Source: Rhodoferax sp.
GTDB taxonomy: Bacteria; Pseudomonadota; Gammaproteobacteria; Burkholderiales; Burkholderiaceae_C
Direction of reading: 5' to 3'
Assembly: GCF_023700745.1 (NCBI RefSeq)
Contig: NZ_JAMPYG010000003.1
Coordinates: 62,001 to 126,000, forward strand
Length of the DNA stretch: 64,000 nt
A program made the translations under genes and the position numbers. The first letter of the stretch is position 1. Every line of letters starts with the position of its first letter. Shown here one piece after another: positions 16,466 through 23,914 of this stretch. The notes below the pieces were generated by a model. The model was not told the DNA's origin. It did not search any database and saw only the letters and a list, made by a program, of their open reading frames with translations.

Positions 16466-17860
16466 ATGAACATGAATCTCAACTCACGCAGACAATTTTT
16501 TGCCGGAGCTGCCGCCTCAGTGGCTGGCCTGGTCGTGGCGCGCTCGGCGCTGGCCGGCCTGCCCGAGGCGGTCATCCAGACCTCGGTGGCAACGGCACCG
16601 CCGCTGGTCCCGACCACGGGCCGACTCTATAACCCGGTCGTCACGCTCAACGGCTGGACCTTGCCCTGGCGCATGAACAACGGCGTCAAGGAATTCCACC
16701 TGGTGGCCGAACCGGTGGTGCGCGAAGTGTCACCGGGCTTCAAGGTCAACATGTGGGGCTACAACGGGCAAAGCCCGGGACCCACGATCGAGGTCGTTGA
16801 AGGCGATCGCGTTCGCATCTTCGTCACCAACAAGCTGCCCGAGCACACCACCATTCATTGGCATGGCCAGCGCCTGCCCAACGGCATGGACGGTGTTGGC
16901 GGCCTGAACCAACCCGCCATTCCTGTGGGCAAGACCTTTGTCTATGAGTTCGAGGCGCGCCGCCCAGGCACCTTCATGTACCACCCGCATGCCGACGAAA
17001 TGGTGCAAATGGCCATGGGCATGATGGGCATGTGGGTGACCCACCCCAAGGCCAGGCACCCCCACATCAGCGAGGTGGACCGGGATTTCTGCTTTTTGCT
17101 CAACGCGTTTGACGTGGAACCTGGCAGCAAAACGCCCAAGATCAACACCATGACCGACTTCAACATCTGGTGCTGGAACAGCCGCGTTTTCCCGGCCATC
17201 GACACCCTGAATGTGCGGCTGAACGACCGTGTGCGCATCCGGGTCGGCAACCTCACCATGACCAACCACCCGATCCACCTGCACGGGCACGAGTTTCTGG
17301 TCACCGGCACCGACGGTGGCCCGACACCGCCCAACACCCGCTGGTATGAGGTCACGACCGACGTGGCGGTGGGGCAGATGCGGCAAATTGAACTGGTTGC
17401 CGACGAAGAGGGTGACTGGGCCATGCATTGCCACAAGAGCCACCACACCATGAACGCCATGGGCCATGATGTACCGACCATGATCGGCGTGGATCACCGC
17501 GGCCTGGTCGGGAAAATCCAGAAGGTCGCGCCCGACTACATGCTGATGGGCGAACGCGGCATGGCCGACATGGGCGACATGCAGATGCCCATCCCTGACA
17601 ACACGGCGCCCATGATGACCGGCACTGGCCAATTTGGCCCACTGGAAATGGGCGGCATGTTCACCGTGTTCAAGGTGCGCAAAGACCAGAAACCGGGGGA
17701 TTACAGCGACCCCGGACCCTACAAGTTTCCAGCCGGCACCGTGGCTTATGAATGGCATGGCGCCCTACCCCAGACCACGCGTCCAACGGGCAGCACCGGG
17801 ACTGCGCCTGTCGCAGCAAGCGCCATCAAGCCCAGTGGCAAAGGAGGCATGTCACACTGA
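16466..17860 (+). CDS. Periplasmic multicopper oxidase (CopA/CueO-like)
   Basis: 464 residues with a Tat-type leader (SRRQFFAGAAASVAGLVVARSALA). All four copper-ligand motifs are visible: HWHGQRLP, HPHADEM, HPIHLHGHEF and HCHKSHHTMNAMGH. The last has His rather than the usual pattern after the Cys and gives an unusually His/Met-rich T1/T2-T3 region. The C-terminal part is Met-rich (MADMGDMQMP, MGGMFTV). It should oxidise Cu(I) to less toxic Cu(II). Ten bp separate it from the preceding TolC-like gene. Confidence 0.93.
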   Translation: MNMNLNSRRQFFAGAAASVAGLVVARSALAGLPEAVIQTSVATAPPLVPTTGRLYNPVVTLNGWTLPWRMNNGVKEFHLVAEPVVREVSPGFKVNMWGYNGQSPGPTIEVVEGDRVRIFVTNKLPEHTTIHWHGQRLPNGMDGVGGLNQPAIPVGKTFVYEFEARRPGTFMYHPHADEMVQMAMGMMGMWVTHPKARHPHISEVDRDFCFLLNAFDVEPGSKTPKINTMTDFNIWCWNSRVFPAIDTLNVRLNDRVRIRVGNLTMTNHPIHLHGHEFLVTGTDGGPTPPNTRWYEVTTDVAVGQMRQIELVADEEGDWAMHCHKSHHTMNAMGHDVPTMIGVDHRGLVGKIQKVAPDYMLMGERGMADMGDMQMPIPDNTAPMMTGTGQFGPLEMGGMFTVFKVRKDQKPGDYSDPGPYKFPAGTVAYEWHGALPQTTRPTGSTGTAPVAASAIKPSGKGGMSH

Positions 17861-17933
17861 CTGAAAAACACTGTTGTAGCCTTCTTGAACCCCATCCCGT
17901 TAGCGTGATCCACGCTTCAATCGAAAAGTAAAC

Positions 17934-18425
17934 ATGAAATTTTCAAAACTCATTCCGTCCAATTCTCCAGCACTGATTTTTATCGCATTGCTTACCGCAG
18001 CTTCTGCCGCATCGGCCGCAGGCGTTCATGGTGGAGGACATGGTGGCTCGCCCATTGGCAAGCCCGGCGTTGCTGCCAAGGTCAGTCGCACGATCAACGT
18101 GGAGATGGCCAACGGCATGCGCTTCAAGCCCTCTGACATTCAGGTCAAAAAGGGGGAAACGATCCGCTTTGTCCTGAAAAACACCGATGGCGTCAAACAT
18201 GAATTCAGCCTGGGGACACAACAGGAATTGCTGGAACACTATGAAGCCATGAAGAAGTTCCCCGACATGGAGCACGACGAGCCCAACAAGATCAGTCTGG
18301 CGCCGGGCAAGCGGGGAGAAGTGATCTGGCAATTCACAAAAGCAACCGCTGTCGACTTTGCCTGCCTGCACCCAGGTCACTTCGAGGCCGGTATGAAGGG
18401 CCGGGTCATCGTGGCCGCCAAGTAG
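17934..18425 (+). CDS. Cupredoxin-domain periplasmic protein
   Basis: 163 residues with a signal peptide (cleavage near ASAAG), a GVHGGGHGG His/Gly linker and a plastocyanin-like domain. Type 1 copper ligands are apparent: H in TDGVKHEFSL, then the C and H in FACLHPGHFEAGMKG, with the terminal Met. It probably carries copper or electrons for the adjacent multicopper oxidase. Confidence 0.88.
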   Translation: MKFSKLIPSNSPALIFIALLTAASAASAAGVHGGGHGGSPIGKPGVAAKVSRTINVEMANGMRFKPSDIQVKKGETIRFVLKNTDGVKHEFSLGTQQELLEHYEAMKKFPDMEHDEPNKISLAPGKRGEVIWQFTKATAVDFACLHPGHFEAGMKGRVIVAAK

Positions 18426-18476
18426 GTTCGGCCCGCTACAGATTCCGTGGCTATCACTTTTTTCAAGGCATACATC

Positions 18477-18821
18477 ATGAAACAACAAGCCAAACGCTTG
18501 CTGGCGGCAACAGCCATCACCCTGTCGTCTCTCTTTTCAGGGTCAGTGCTCGCGCAAACGCCCCCAAATCAAAACACCATGGAGATGCCTGCCAAGCCCA
18601 GCTTGACGGACGGCGAAGTTCGGAAAATCGACAAGGAAACGGGCAAACTCACCATCCGGCATGGCGAGATCAAGCACCTGGAAATGCCGCCAATGACCAT
18701 GGTTTTTGTGGCCAGGGACAAAGCCATGCTCGACCAGGTCAAGGTTGGCGACAAGGTACGCTTCATGGTCGTTCACGAGAATGGCCAGATGGTCGTCACA
18801 GACATCCAACCCATCAAGTAA
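18477..18821 (+). CDS. CusF-like periplasmic copper chaperone (first copy)
   Basis: 114 residues from ATG 18477 with a signal peptide (ending SVLAQ). An OB-fold CusF domain follows: GEVRKIDKETGKLTIRHGEI, then LEMPPMTMVFVARD and VGDKVRFMV. The ligands H, M and M with the nearby aromatic or Phe position match the CusF MxM pattern. It is the last gene of the oxidase operon, and a strong hairpin at 18923 follows. Confidence 0.9.
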   Translation: MKQQAKRLLAATAITLSSLFSGSVLAQTPPNQNTMEMPAKPSLTDGEVRKIDKETGKLTIRHGEIKHLEMPPMTMVFVARDKAMLDQVKVGDKVRFMVVHENGQMVVTDIQPIK

Positions 18822-18922
18822 TCGCTCGCCGGTTTTGACATGCGCCCGTGCTGCTTGCACTGGGCGCAAGAGCGTACACACTACCTCAACACGCCTCTTT
18901 GCAAGCCAACCGCAAATACAAA

Positions 18923-18955
18923 CGCGGTGGCTGTGCTTGCACCACAGCCACCGCG
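18923..18955. terminator. Strong hairpin between convergent cusF-like and copK3 genes
   Basis: CGCGGTGGCTGTG (18923-18935) and CACAGCCACCGCG (18943-18955) form a perfect 13-bp stem with a 7-base loop. There is no T-run on either side, so termination would be atypical or Rho-assisted. The convergent position supports a bidirectional transcript end. Confidence 0.5.
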
Positions 18956-18998
18956 TCAGCGGATTAATTAAACAATCAAACCTATACCGATGCGCTCC

Positions 18999-19280
18999 TT
19001 ATGGGCGGTTGTCTAAATAGATGTATCCAGACAGCCTGGCAACCTCGTTTCCCTTCATTGTGATCGATTCACCACTTGCTGTTTCCATGACTGTACCTTC
19101 TTGCATGACCACGGCTATACCAAACTTGCTTTCCATCGCCATCTTGCCATCCTTGAACTGATAGACGGTGGAGCCGTCCTTGAGTTGGGTGGATTTCACG
19201 ATATCTGTGTTGTCCAATGCAAATGCAGACAGGGCAGGAAAAACAAGACTCAGAACCAAAATGGATTTACGAATTGACAT
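18999..19280 (-). CDS. copK: CopK-family periplasmic copper-binding protein (copy 3, diverged)
   Basis: 93 residues with a signal peptide (about 1-20, ending SAFA). The core is KDGSTVYQFKDGKMAMESK, then VVMQEG, VMETASG and ITMKGNEVARL. It keeps the Met ligands but differs from copies 1 and 2 at many other residues. Its promoter is conserved with theirs, although the gene points the other way. It stands alone between two copper operons. Confidence 0.9.
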   Translation of the reverse strand: MSIRKSILVLSLVFPALSAFALDNTDIVKSTQLKDGSTVYQFKDGKMAMESKFGIAVVMQEGTVMETASGESITMKGNEVARLSGYIYLDNRP

Positions 19281-19332
19281 GATAAAACTCCTTAGGATGA
19301 CTGCAGTTTTCCCCGAATAAGCTCGGGGTCTG

Positions 19333-19353
19333 GTGACGCAACTGCTGCATCAC
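19333..19353 (-). promoter_or_regulatory. Conserved dyad in the copK3 promoter
   Basis: In sense orientation GTGATGCA-gcagt-TGCGTCAC, 53 bp before copK3. It is the counterpart of the dyads in copK1 and copK2. Confidence 0.5.
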
Positions 19354-19388
19354 TGGTGTTAATGTAGTAACTCAATCCCCGCAAGGAA

Positions 19389-19404
19389 ATGACAGTTCAA
19401 TTAC
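19389..19404 (-). promoter_or_regulatory. Candidate CopR box of copK3
   Basis: Read on the minus strand: GTAAT-tgaact-GTCAT, 109 bp upstream of the copK3 start. Confidence 0.6.
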
Positions 19405-19526
19405 AAAAGTGACAGCATTAGACGGCTTTTGAACCAGCACATGTTTCGCTCAAAAGCTGCCAGAAAAAACTCAAACCGGGCAATTTCGAGGTGGTTTAAA
19501 CGCCAAATCGTTTAGATAACAAAAAA

Positions 19527-19542
19527 GTAATCTGAACGTCAG
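19527..19542 (+). promoter_or_regulatory. Candidate CopR box of the CusF-Dsb-CusCBA operon
   Basis: GTAAT-ctgaac-GTCAG, 70 bp upstream of the GTG start at 19612. It has one mismatch to the consensus, at the last base. Confidence 0.5.
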
Positions 19543-19611
19543 CTGGCAGTGATGCCCCTTCGGCATACTGGCGCCATTCGTTTTTATCTACTTTTCGCTA
19601 AAGGAACTCCC

Positions 19612-19962
19612 GTGAAAATTTTGCTTGCCCCCACCTTCATGGCGCTTGGTTTGGCTTTTTCAGCCTCTGCCATGGCACAAATGGATCACAACATGCACAC
19701 GGCCCAGGCCACCAAACCTGTCGCTGCATCCGTGGATGCCAACGCCCTGGGTGATGCCCTGGTGAAAAAAGTGGATAAAACCAAGAGCACGGTCACCCTG
19801 CAACACGGCGCTTTACCCAATGGCATGCCGCCCATGACCATGGCCTACAAGGTAAAAGACACCGCCTGGCTGGACCAATTGAAAACCGGCCAGAAGATTC
19901 GCTTCGCCACCGATCCCGCCGACGGCGGCATGACGGTGCTGCGTTATGAGCTGGTGGAGTAA
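19612..19962 (+). CDS. cusF: CusF-like periplasmic copper/silver chaperone (second copy)
   Basis: 116 residues from GTG 19612, which follows AAGGAAC and gives a proper signal peptide (VKILLAPTFMALGLAFSASAMAQ). A Met/His-rich start (MDHNMHTAQ) is followed by a CusF OB fold: VDKTKSTVTLQHGALPNGMPPMTMAYKV and LKTGQKIRFATD. The ligand set H, M, M is present. As the first gene of the Cus operon it should deliver Cu(I)/Ag(I) to CusB and CusA. Confidence 0.9.
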   Translation: MKILLAPTFMALGLAFSASAMAQMDHNMHTAQATKPVAASVDANALGDALVKKVDKTKSTVTLQHGALPNGMPPMTMAYKVKDTAWLDQLKTGQKIRFATDPADGGMTVLRYELVE

Positions 19963-19968
19963 AGCGCC

Positions 19969-20003
19969 TGGATTGCTGCGTTGCTGACGCTCCTCGCAAT
20001 GAC
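19969..20003. repeat. Interspersed palindromic repeat (CATTGCGAGGAGC type) at the dsbB start
   Basis: TGGATTGCTGCG, then TTGCTGACGC and TCCTCGCAATGAC form an imperfect dyad (GATTGC...GCAAT). It is the element whose minus-strand translation reads CHCEER, seen in many unrelated bacterial genomes. It fills the whole gap between cusF and dsbB. Confidence 0.6.
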
Positions 20004-20427
20004 AAATAAAAACAACACCCCCTGGACGCTGGTTTTTGGCGCCTGGCTGATCGCCGCCATGGCCACACTGGGCGCCTTGTTCATGAGCGAGATCATGGGC
20101 TTTGCACCTTGTGTGCTGTGCTGGTACCAGCGCATCTTCATGTTCCCGCTGGTGTTCGTGCTGGCGGCCGGGCTGTTTCCGCTCGACCCAAAAGTGCTGC
20201 GCTACGCCTTGCCGCTGGCCGTCGTTGGCCTGCTGGTTGCCGGCTTTCATGTCTTGCTCACGATGGGCATCATTCCTGAAACCATGGCGCCCTGTCGCCA
20301 GGGCATTCCCTGCAAAACCATCCAGGTTGAATGGTTTGGTTTTGTGACGATTCCCCTGCTCTCATTTTTGGCTTTTCTAACCATCACCGGCTTGCTGCTG
20401 GCAAGCACTATCAGGTCTTCCAAATGA
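19999..20427 (+). CDS. dsbB: DsbB-family disulfide bond formation protein
   Basis: 142 residues, four membrane helices, with the first periplasmic Cys pair in APCVLCWYQR and the second in APCRQGIPCKT. It re-oxidises a DsbA-like partner using quinone. The only plausible start, ATG 19999, lies inside the interspersed repeat and lacks a clear ribosome site. A TTG at 19981 is an alternative. Its stop overlaps the next gene's ATG as ATGA. It forms a dedicated pair with the thioredoxin-fold protein downstream. Confidence 0.9.
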   Translation: MTNKNNTPWTLVFGAWLIAAMATLGALFMSEIMGFAPCVLCWYQRIFMFPLVFVLAAGLFPLDPKVLRYALPLAVVGLLVAGFHVLLTMGIIPETMAPCRQGIPCKTIQVEWFGFVTIPLLSFLAFLTITGLLLASTIRSSK

Positions 20428-21074
20428 AACAAAAAAGTATTTTCATCGCCGTTGCCGCGTTGTTGATCCTGGCCTTTGCCGCTGGCACGTACTTCTACCA
20501 AAAGCAGCAAGCCGAGCAGGCAGCGCAGCTTGCTGCGCAAAACATGGCGTCGCTGGCACGCGCCGATGCACCGAGTTTTGGCGACGCCAATGCGCCGGTG
20601 CACATCGTCGAGTTTTTTGACCCGGCCTGTGGCACCTGCCGCGAGTTTTACCCCCTGGTCAAGGCCTTGATGGATACACACCCGGGCAAAATCCGGTTGA
20701 CCCTGCGCTACGCACCGTTCCACCCCGGCTCTGACGCGGTGGTCAAGGTGCTGGAAGCTTCGCGCAAGCAAGGCAAGTTCGAGGCCACGCTCGAAGCCCT
20801 GTTCACCCGCCAGGACACTTGGGTGCAAAACCATACCGCCAACGTCCAGTTGATCGGCCCGTTGCTGGCGCCGCTGGGAATGGACCTGGTGCAACTGCAA
20901 AACGATGCCAATGCGCCTCAGGTCGCCACCATGATTGCACGTGATCTGGCGGACGCCAAAACCCTCAACGTGACCATGACACCTGAGTACTTTGTCAATG
21001 GCAAGCCGCTGCCCCAGTTCGGCTTTGCCGAGCTGAAGCAACTGGTGGACGACGCGCTCGTCAACGCCAAGTAG
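20424..21074 (+). CDS. DsbA-like periplasmic thioredoxin-fold protein
   Basis: 216 residues: an N-terminal membrane anchor (KSIFIAVAALLILAFAAGTYFY), a helical spacer and a DsbA-type thioredoxin domain with the motif CGTC (DPACGTCREF). The cis-Pro loop is NVTMTPEYFVNG. It is the probable partner of DsbB and may protect or fold the Cus proteins and other thiols against copper-catalysed mis-oxidation. The combination of dsbB and dsbA inside a Cus operon is a notable arrangement. Confidence 0.88.
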   Translation: MKQKSIFIAVAALLILAFAAGTYFYQKQQAEQAAQLAAQNMASLARADAPSFGDANAPVHIVEFFDPACGTCREFYPLVKALMDTHPGKIRLTLRYAPFHPGSDAVVKVLEASRKQGKFEATLEALFTRQDTWVQNHTANVQLIGPLLAPLGMDLVQLQNDANAPQVATMIARDLADAKTLNVTMTPEYFVNGKPLPQFGFAELKQLVDDALVNAK

Positions 21075-21081
21075 GCACACC

Positions 21082-22353
21082 ATGAAATACGCTTTGCAAA
21101 CCACAGCGCTGGCCACGCTGTTGATTTTGGCTGCGCCTGTGCGCGCTTTGGCTGATGACGCCTTGCCCGGCGCCAGTGTCGAGAGTCTGCTGTCACTGGC
21201 CAAGGAACACAACCCCGACTACGCCAGCATGCGCTTCGAAGCGCAGGCGGCCACCGAGCGGATCGCGCCGGCGGGAGCGCTGATGGACCCCAAATTCCGC
21301 ATTGAGTGGATGGACATCACCAAGGCTGGCTCGCAAAGCGCCACCCTGTGGCCCAGCGAGGTGGGCAGCACCCAATACACGCTGATGCAAGACCTGCCCT
21401 GGTTTGGCAAACGTGACCTGAAGAAAAACATCGCTGCCCAGGAAGCACAGGCCAGCCAGGGCAAGGCGCAGGGGACCTGGGCTGAACTGGCAGCCAAAGT
21501 CAAAATCACGCATGCGCAACGCTACTACCTTTACCACACGCAAAAGCTCACGCTGGAATTGCTCGACCTGAGCACACAGCTGGCCAAGGTGGCGCAAGTA
21601 CGTTATGCCGGCGGCCTGGCGATGCAGCAGGACGCCATTCGCGCGCAGCTGGAGCAGACCACCATGCAGACCGAGCTGGTGGCGTTGCAAGGCGAGTCGC
21701 GCCAGGCCGATGCCAGACTCAACGCCATACTGGCAAGGCCAGGCAACGCAGCGCTGGCGGTGCCCGAGCGCCTGCGCCCCGTGCCAGTGGCCGCCAGGCT
21801 TGACGCGGACGCACTGATGGCGCGTGTACAACAAGGCAACCCCCAGTTATTTGCCGAAGATTCCCGCATCAAGTCAGCCGAACTGGGGCGTGAGCTGAGC
21901 CTGAAGAACCGCTACCCGGACTTCACGCTGTCGATCACGCCGACCCAAATGCAGAGCCGCATCAGCGAATGGAGCCTGATGCTGGAGGTCAATATCCCGC
22001 TACAACAGGCGTCACGCCGCGCTGAAGAACGCGAGGCACAGGCCATGCTGTCGGCAGCCCAATCGCGCCGCGCCGCCACCGCCAATCAGGTGGCATCCGA
22101 CCTGGCTGAAAACCTGGCCGGGCTCGACGCGGCGCAACGCACCGAACAACTCGCCACCAGCAGCCAGCTGCCGCAAGCCGAGCTGACGTTCCAGGCGGCG
22201 CTCGCGGGTTATGAAAACGGCAAGCTCGACTTTGCCACCTTGCTCGACGCCCAGCGCCAGGTGCGCCAGGCCAGGCAAGCCCAGCTCAAGGCGCAACTGG
22301 AAGCACAAATGAGACTGGCTGAAATTGAGAAATTAATTGGGGAAGAGTTATGA
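21082..22353 (+). CDS. cusC: CusC-like outer-membrane factor (TolC family)
   Basis: 423 residues with a signal peptide (ending RALADD). The two repeated helical-hairpin units are visible: residues about 60-230 (ERIAPAGALMDPKFRIEWMD, QDLPWFGKRDLKK) and 250-420 (LGRELSLKNRYPDFTLSITP, YENGKLDFATLLDAQRQVRQ). It forms the outer-membrane exit of the CusCBA pump. Its stop overlaps the cusB ATG by four bases. Confidence 0.93.
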   Translation: MKYALQTTALATLLILAAPVRALADDALPGASVESLLSLAKEHNPDYASMRFEAQAATERIAPAGALMDPKFRIEWMDITKAGSQSATLWPSEVGSTQYTLMQDLPWFGKRDLKKNIAAQEAQASQGKAQGTWAELAAKVKITHAQRYYLYHTQKLTLELLDLSTQLAKVAQVRYAGGLAMQQDAIRAQLEQTTMQTELVALQGESRQADARLNAILARPGNAALAVPERLRPVPVAARLDADALMARVQQGNPQLFAEDSRIKSAELGRELSLKNRYPDFTLSITPTQMQSRISEWSLMLEVNIPLQQASRRAEEREAQAMLSAAQSRRAATANQVASDLAENLAGLDAAQRTEQLATSSQLPQAELTFQAALAGYENGKLDFATLLDAQRQVRQARQAQLKAQLEAQMRLAEIEKLIGEEL

Positions 22354-23912
22354 AATCAGGTACCGGATGGATGATTGGCGCGCTGCTTGCCGCGCTGGCT
22401 GGCGCAGGCGGATATTACGCGGGCACACGTGGCCATGCCGGCAGTAGCGCGGACGCGGCGGGTGCGCCAACGGCGGCACCCGCCAGCGCAGGCGATACAA
22501 CGGCCAAGCCCGAGAAAAAGCTCCTTTACTACCGCAACCCGATGGGCTTGCCCGATACCTCGCCCACCCCCAAGAAAGATCCGATGGGCATGGACTACAT
22601 CGCGGTTTATGCCGGTGGCGCGGATGAAGAAGAAGCCCCTGCCAACCAAGTGAAGATCAGTACCGAAAAGGTGCAGAAACTCGGGGTTCGTACCGAGGCG
22701 GCGCAACTGCGCACGCTCGACAAGCTGGTGCGCGCCTCGGGCCGCATTGAGCCCGACGAGCGCCGCCTGTACACCATCGCACCCAAGTTTGAAGGTTATG
22801 TGGAGCGCCTGCATGTCAACGTCACGGGCCAGGCCGTGGGCAGGGGCCAGGCGCTGTTTGAAGTCTACAGCCCGGAACTGGTCTCGGCCCAGCGTGAATA
22901 CGCCATTGCGGCGCAGGGCGTGAACAGCCTCAAGGACGCCGGCAGCCAGGCGCAGTTGGGTATGCAGCAACTCGCCGGCGCCAGTTTGGCGCGGCTGCGC
23001 AACTGGGACATTTCCGAGGCGCAAATCAAGGCGCTGACCGATTCGGGCGCCACCACCCGCACACTCACCTTCCGTTCACCCGTGAGCGGCATCGTGATGG
23101 ACAAGAAAGCGCTGCAAGGCATGCGCTTCATGCCCGGCGAGATGCTGTACCAGATCGCCGATTTATCCAGTGTGTGGGTCATTGCCGATGTCTTTGAGCA
23201 AGACATCGGGCTGGTCAAAAACGGCACTAAAGCCACGGTCCGCATCAACGCCTATCCGGACAAAACTTTCAGCGGTCGGGTGACTTATGTTTACCCCACC
23301 CTCAGCGCCGAAACCCGTACCGTGCCGGTGCGCGTCGAGCTAGCCAACCCCGGCGGACTGCTCAAACCCGGCATGTTTGCCCAGGTGGAGCTGCCGGTAG
23401 CGGCCAAGGGTCAGGTGGTCACCGTCCCGGTGTCTGCGGTGATTGACAGTGGCACCCGCCAGATTGTCCTGGTCGAACAAGGCGCTGGCCGATATGCGTC
23501 GCGTGAAGTCAAGTTGGGCGCACGCAGCGACACCCATGTGGAAGTGCTCGACGGCGTGGCCGAAGGCGAACCGGTGGTGGTGGCCGCCAACTTTTTGATC
23601 GACGCCGAAAGCAATCTGAAAGCGGCACTGGGCGGCCTGGGCAGCGCAGCACCGGCCATGACTCCGGCGGCATCGGCAGCCAAGATTGTGGGCCACCAGG
23701 CCAGCGGCACGGTGGAGGGCGTTGATCTGAAAGACGGCACCGTCAGCTTGAATCACGGCCCGGTGGCCAGCCTCAAATGGCCGGCCATGACGATGGAATT
23801 CAAAGCCGCCAACGCAACGTTGTTGCAATCGCTTAAACCCGGTTCAAAAGTCACCGTCGAGTTCATCGAGCGCCAGCCCGGTGAATGGGTCATCACCAAC
23901 GTCAAGCCCTGA
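22350..23912 (+). CDS. cusB: CusB-like adaptor with N-terminal HMBD and C-terminal CusF domain
   Basis: 520 residues. An N-terminal signal anchor is followed by an HMBD (YYRNPMGLPDTSPTPKKDPMGMDY, PMG and PMGMDY ligands), the lipoyl/barrel-sandwich and helical hairpin (VKISTEKVQKLGVRTEAA, then LFEVYSPELVSAQREYA) and membrane-proximal domains. Residues about 455-520 form a CusF-like OB fold (VEGVDLKDGTVSLNHGPV, LKWPAMTMEF). It therefore carries its own chaperone domain in addition to the free CusF. Confidence 0.93.
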   Translation: MKSGTGWMIGALLAALAGAGGYYAGTRGHAGSSADAAGAPTAAPASAGDTTAKPEKKLLYYRNPMGLPDTSPTPKKDPMGMDYIAVYAGGADEEEAPANQVKISTEKVQKLGVRTEAAQLRTLDKLVRASGRIEPDERRLYTIAPKFEGYVERLHVNVTGQAVGRGQALFEVYSPELVSAQREYAIAAQGVNSLKDAGSQAQLGMQQLAGASLARLRNWDISEAQIKALTDSGATTRTLTFRSPVSGIVMDKKALQGMRFMPGEMLYQIADLSSVWVIADVFEQDIGLVKNGTKATVRINAYPDKTFSGRVTYVYPTLSAETRTVPVRVELANPGGLLKPGMFAQVELPVAAKGQVVTVPVSAVIDSGTRQIVLVEQGAGRYASREVKLGARSDTHVEVLDGVAEGEPVVVAANFLIDAESNLKAALGGLGSAAPAMTPAASAAKIVGHQASGTVEGVDLKDGTVSLNHGPVASLKWPAMTMEFKAANATLLQSLKPGSKVTVEFIERQPGEWVITNVKP

Positions 23913-23914
23913 TC

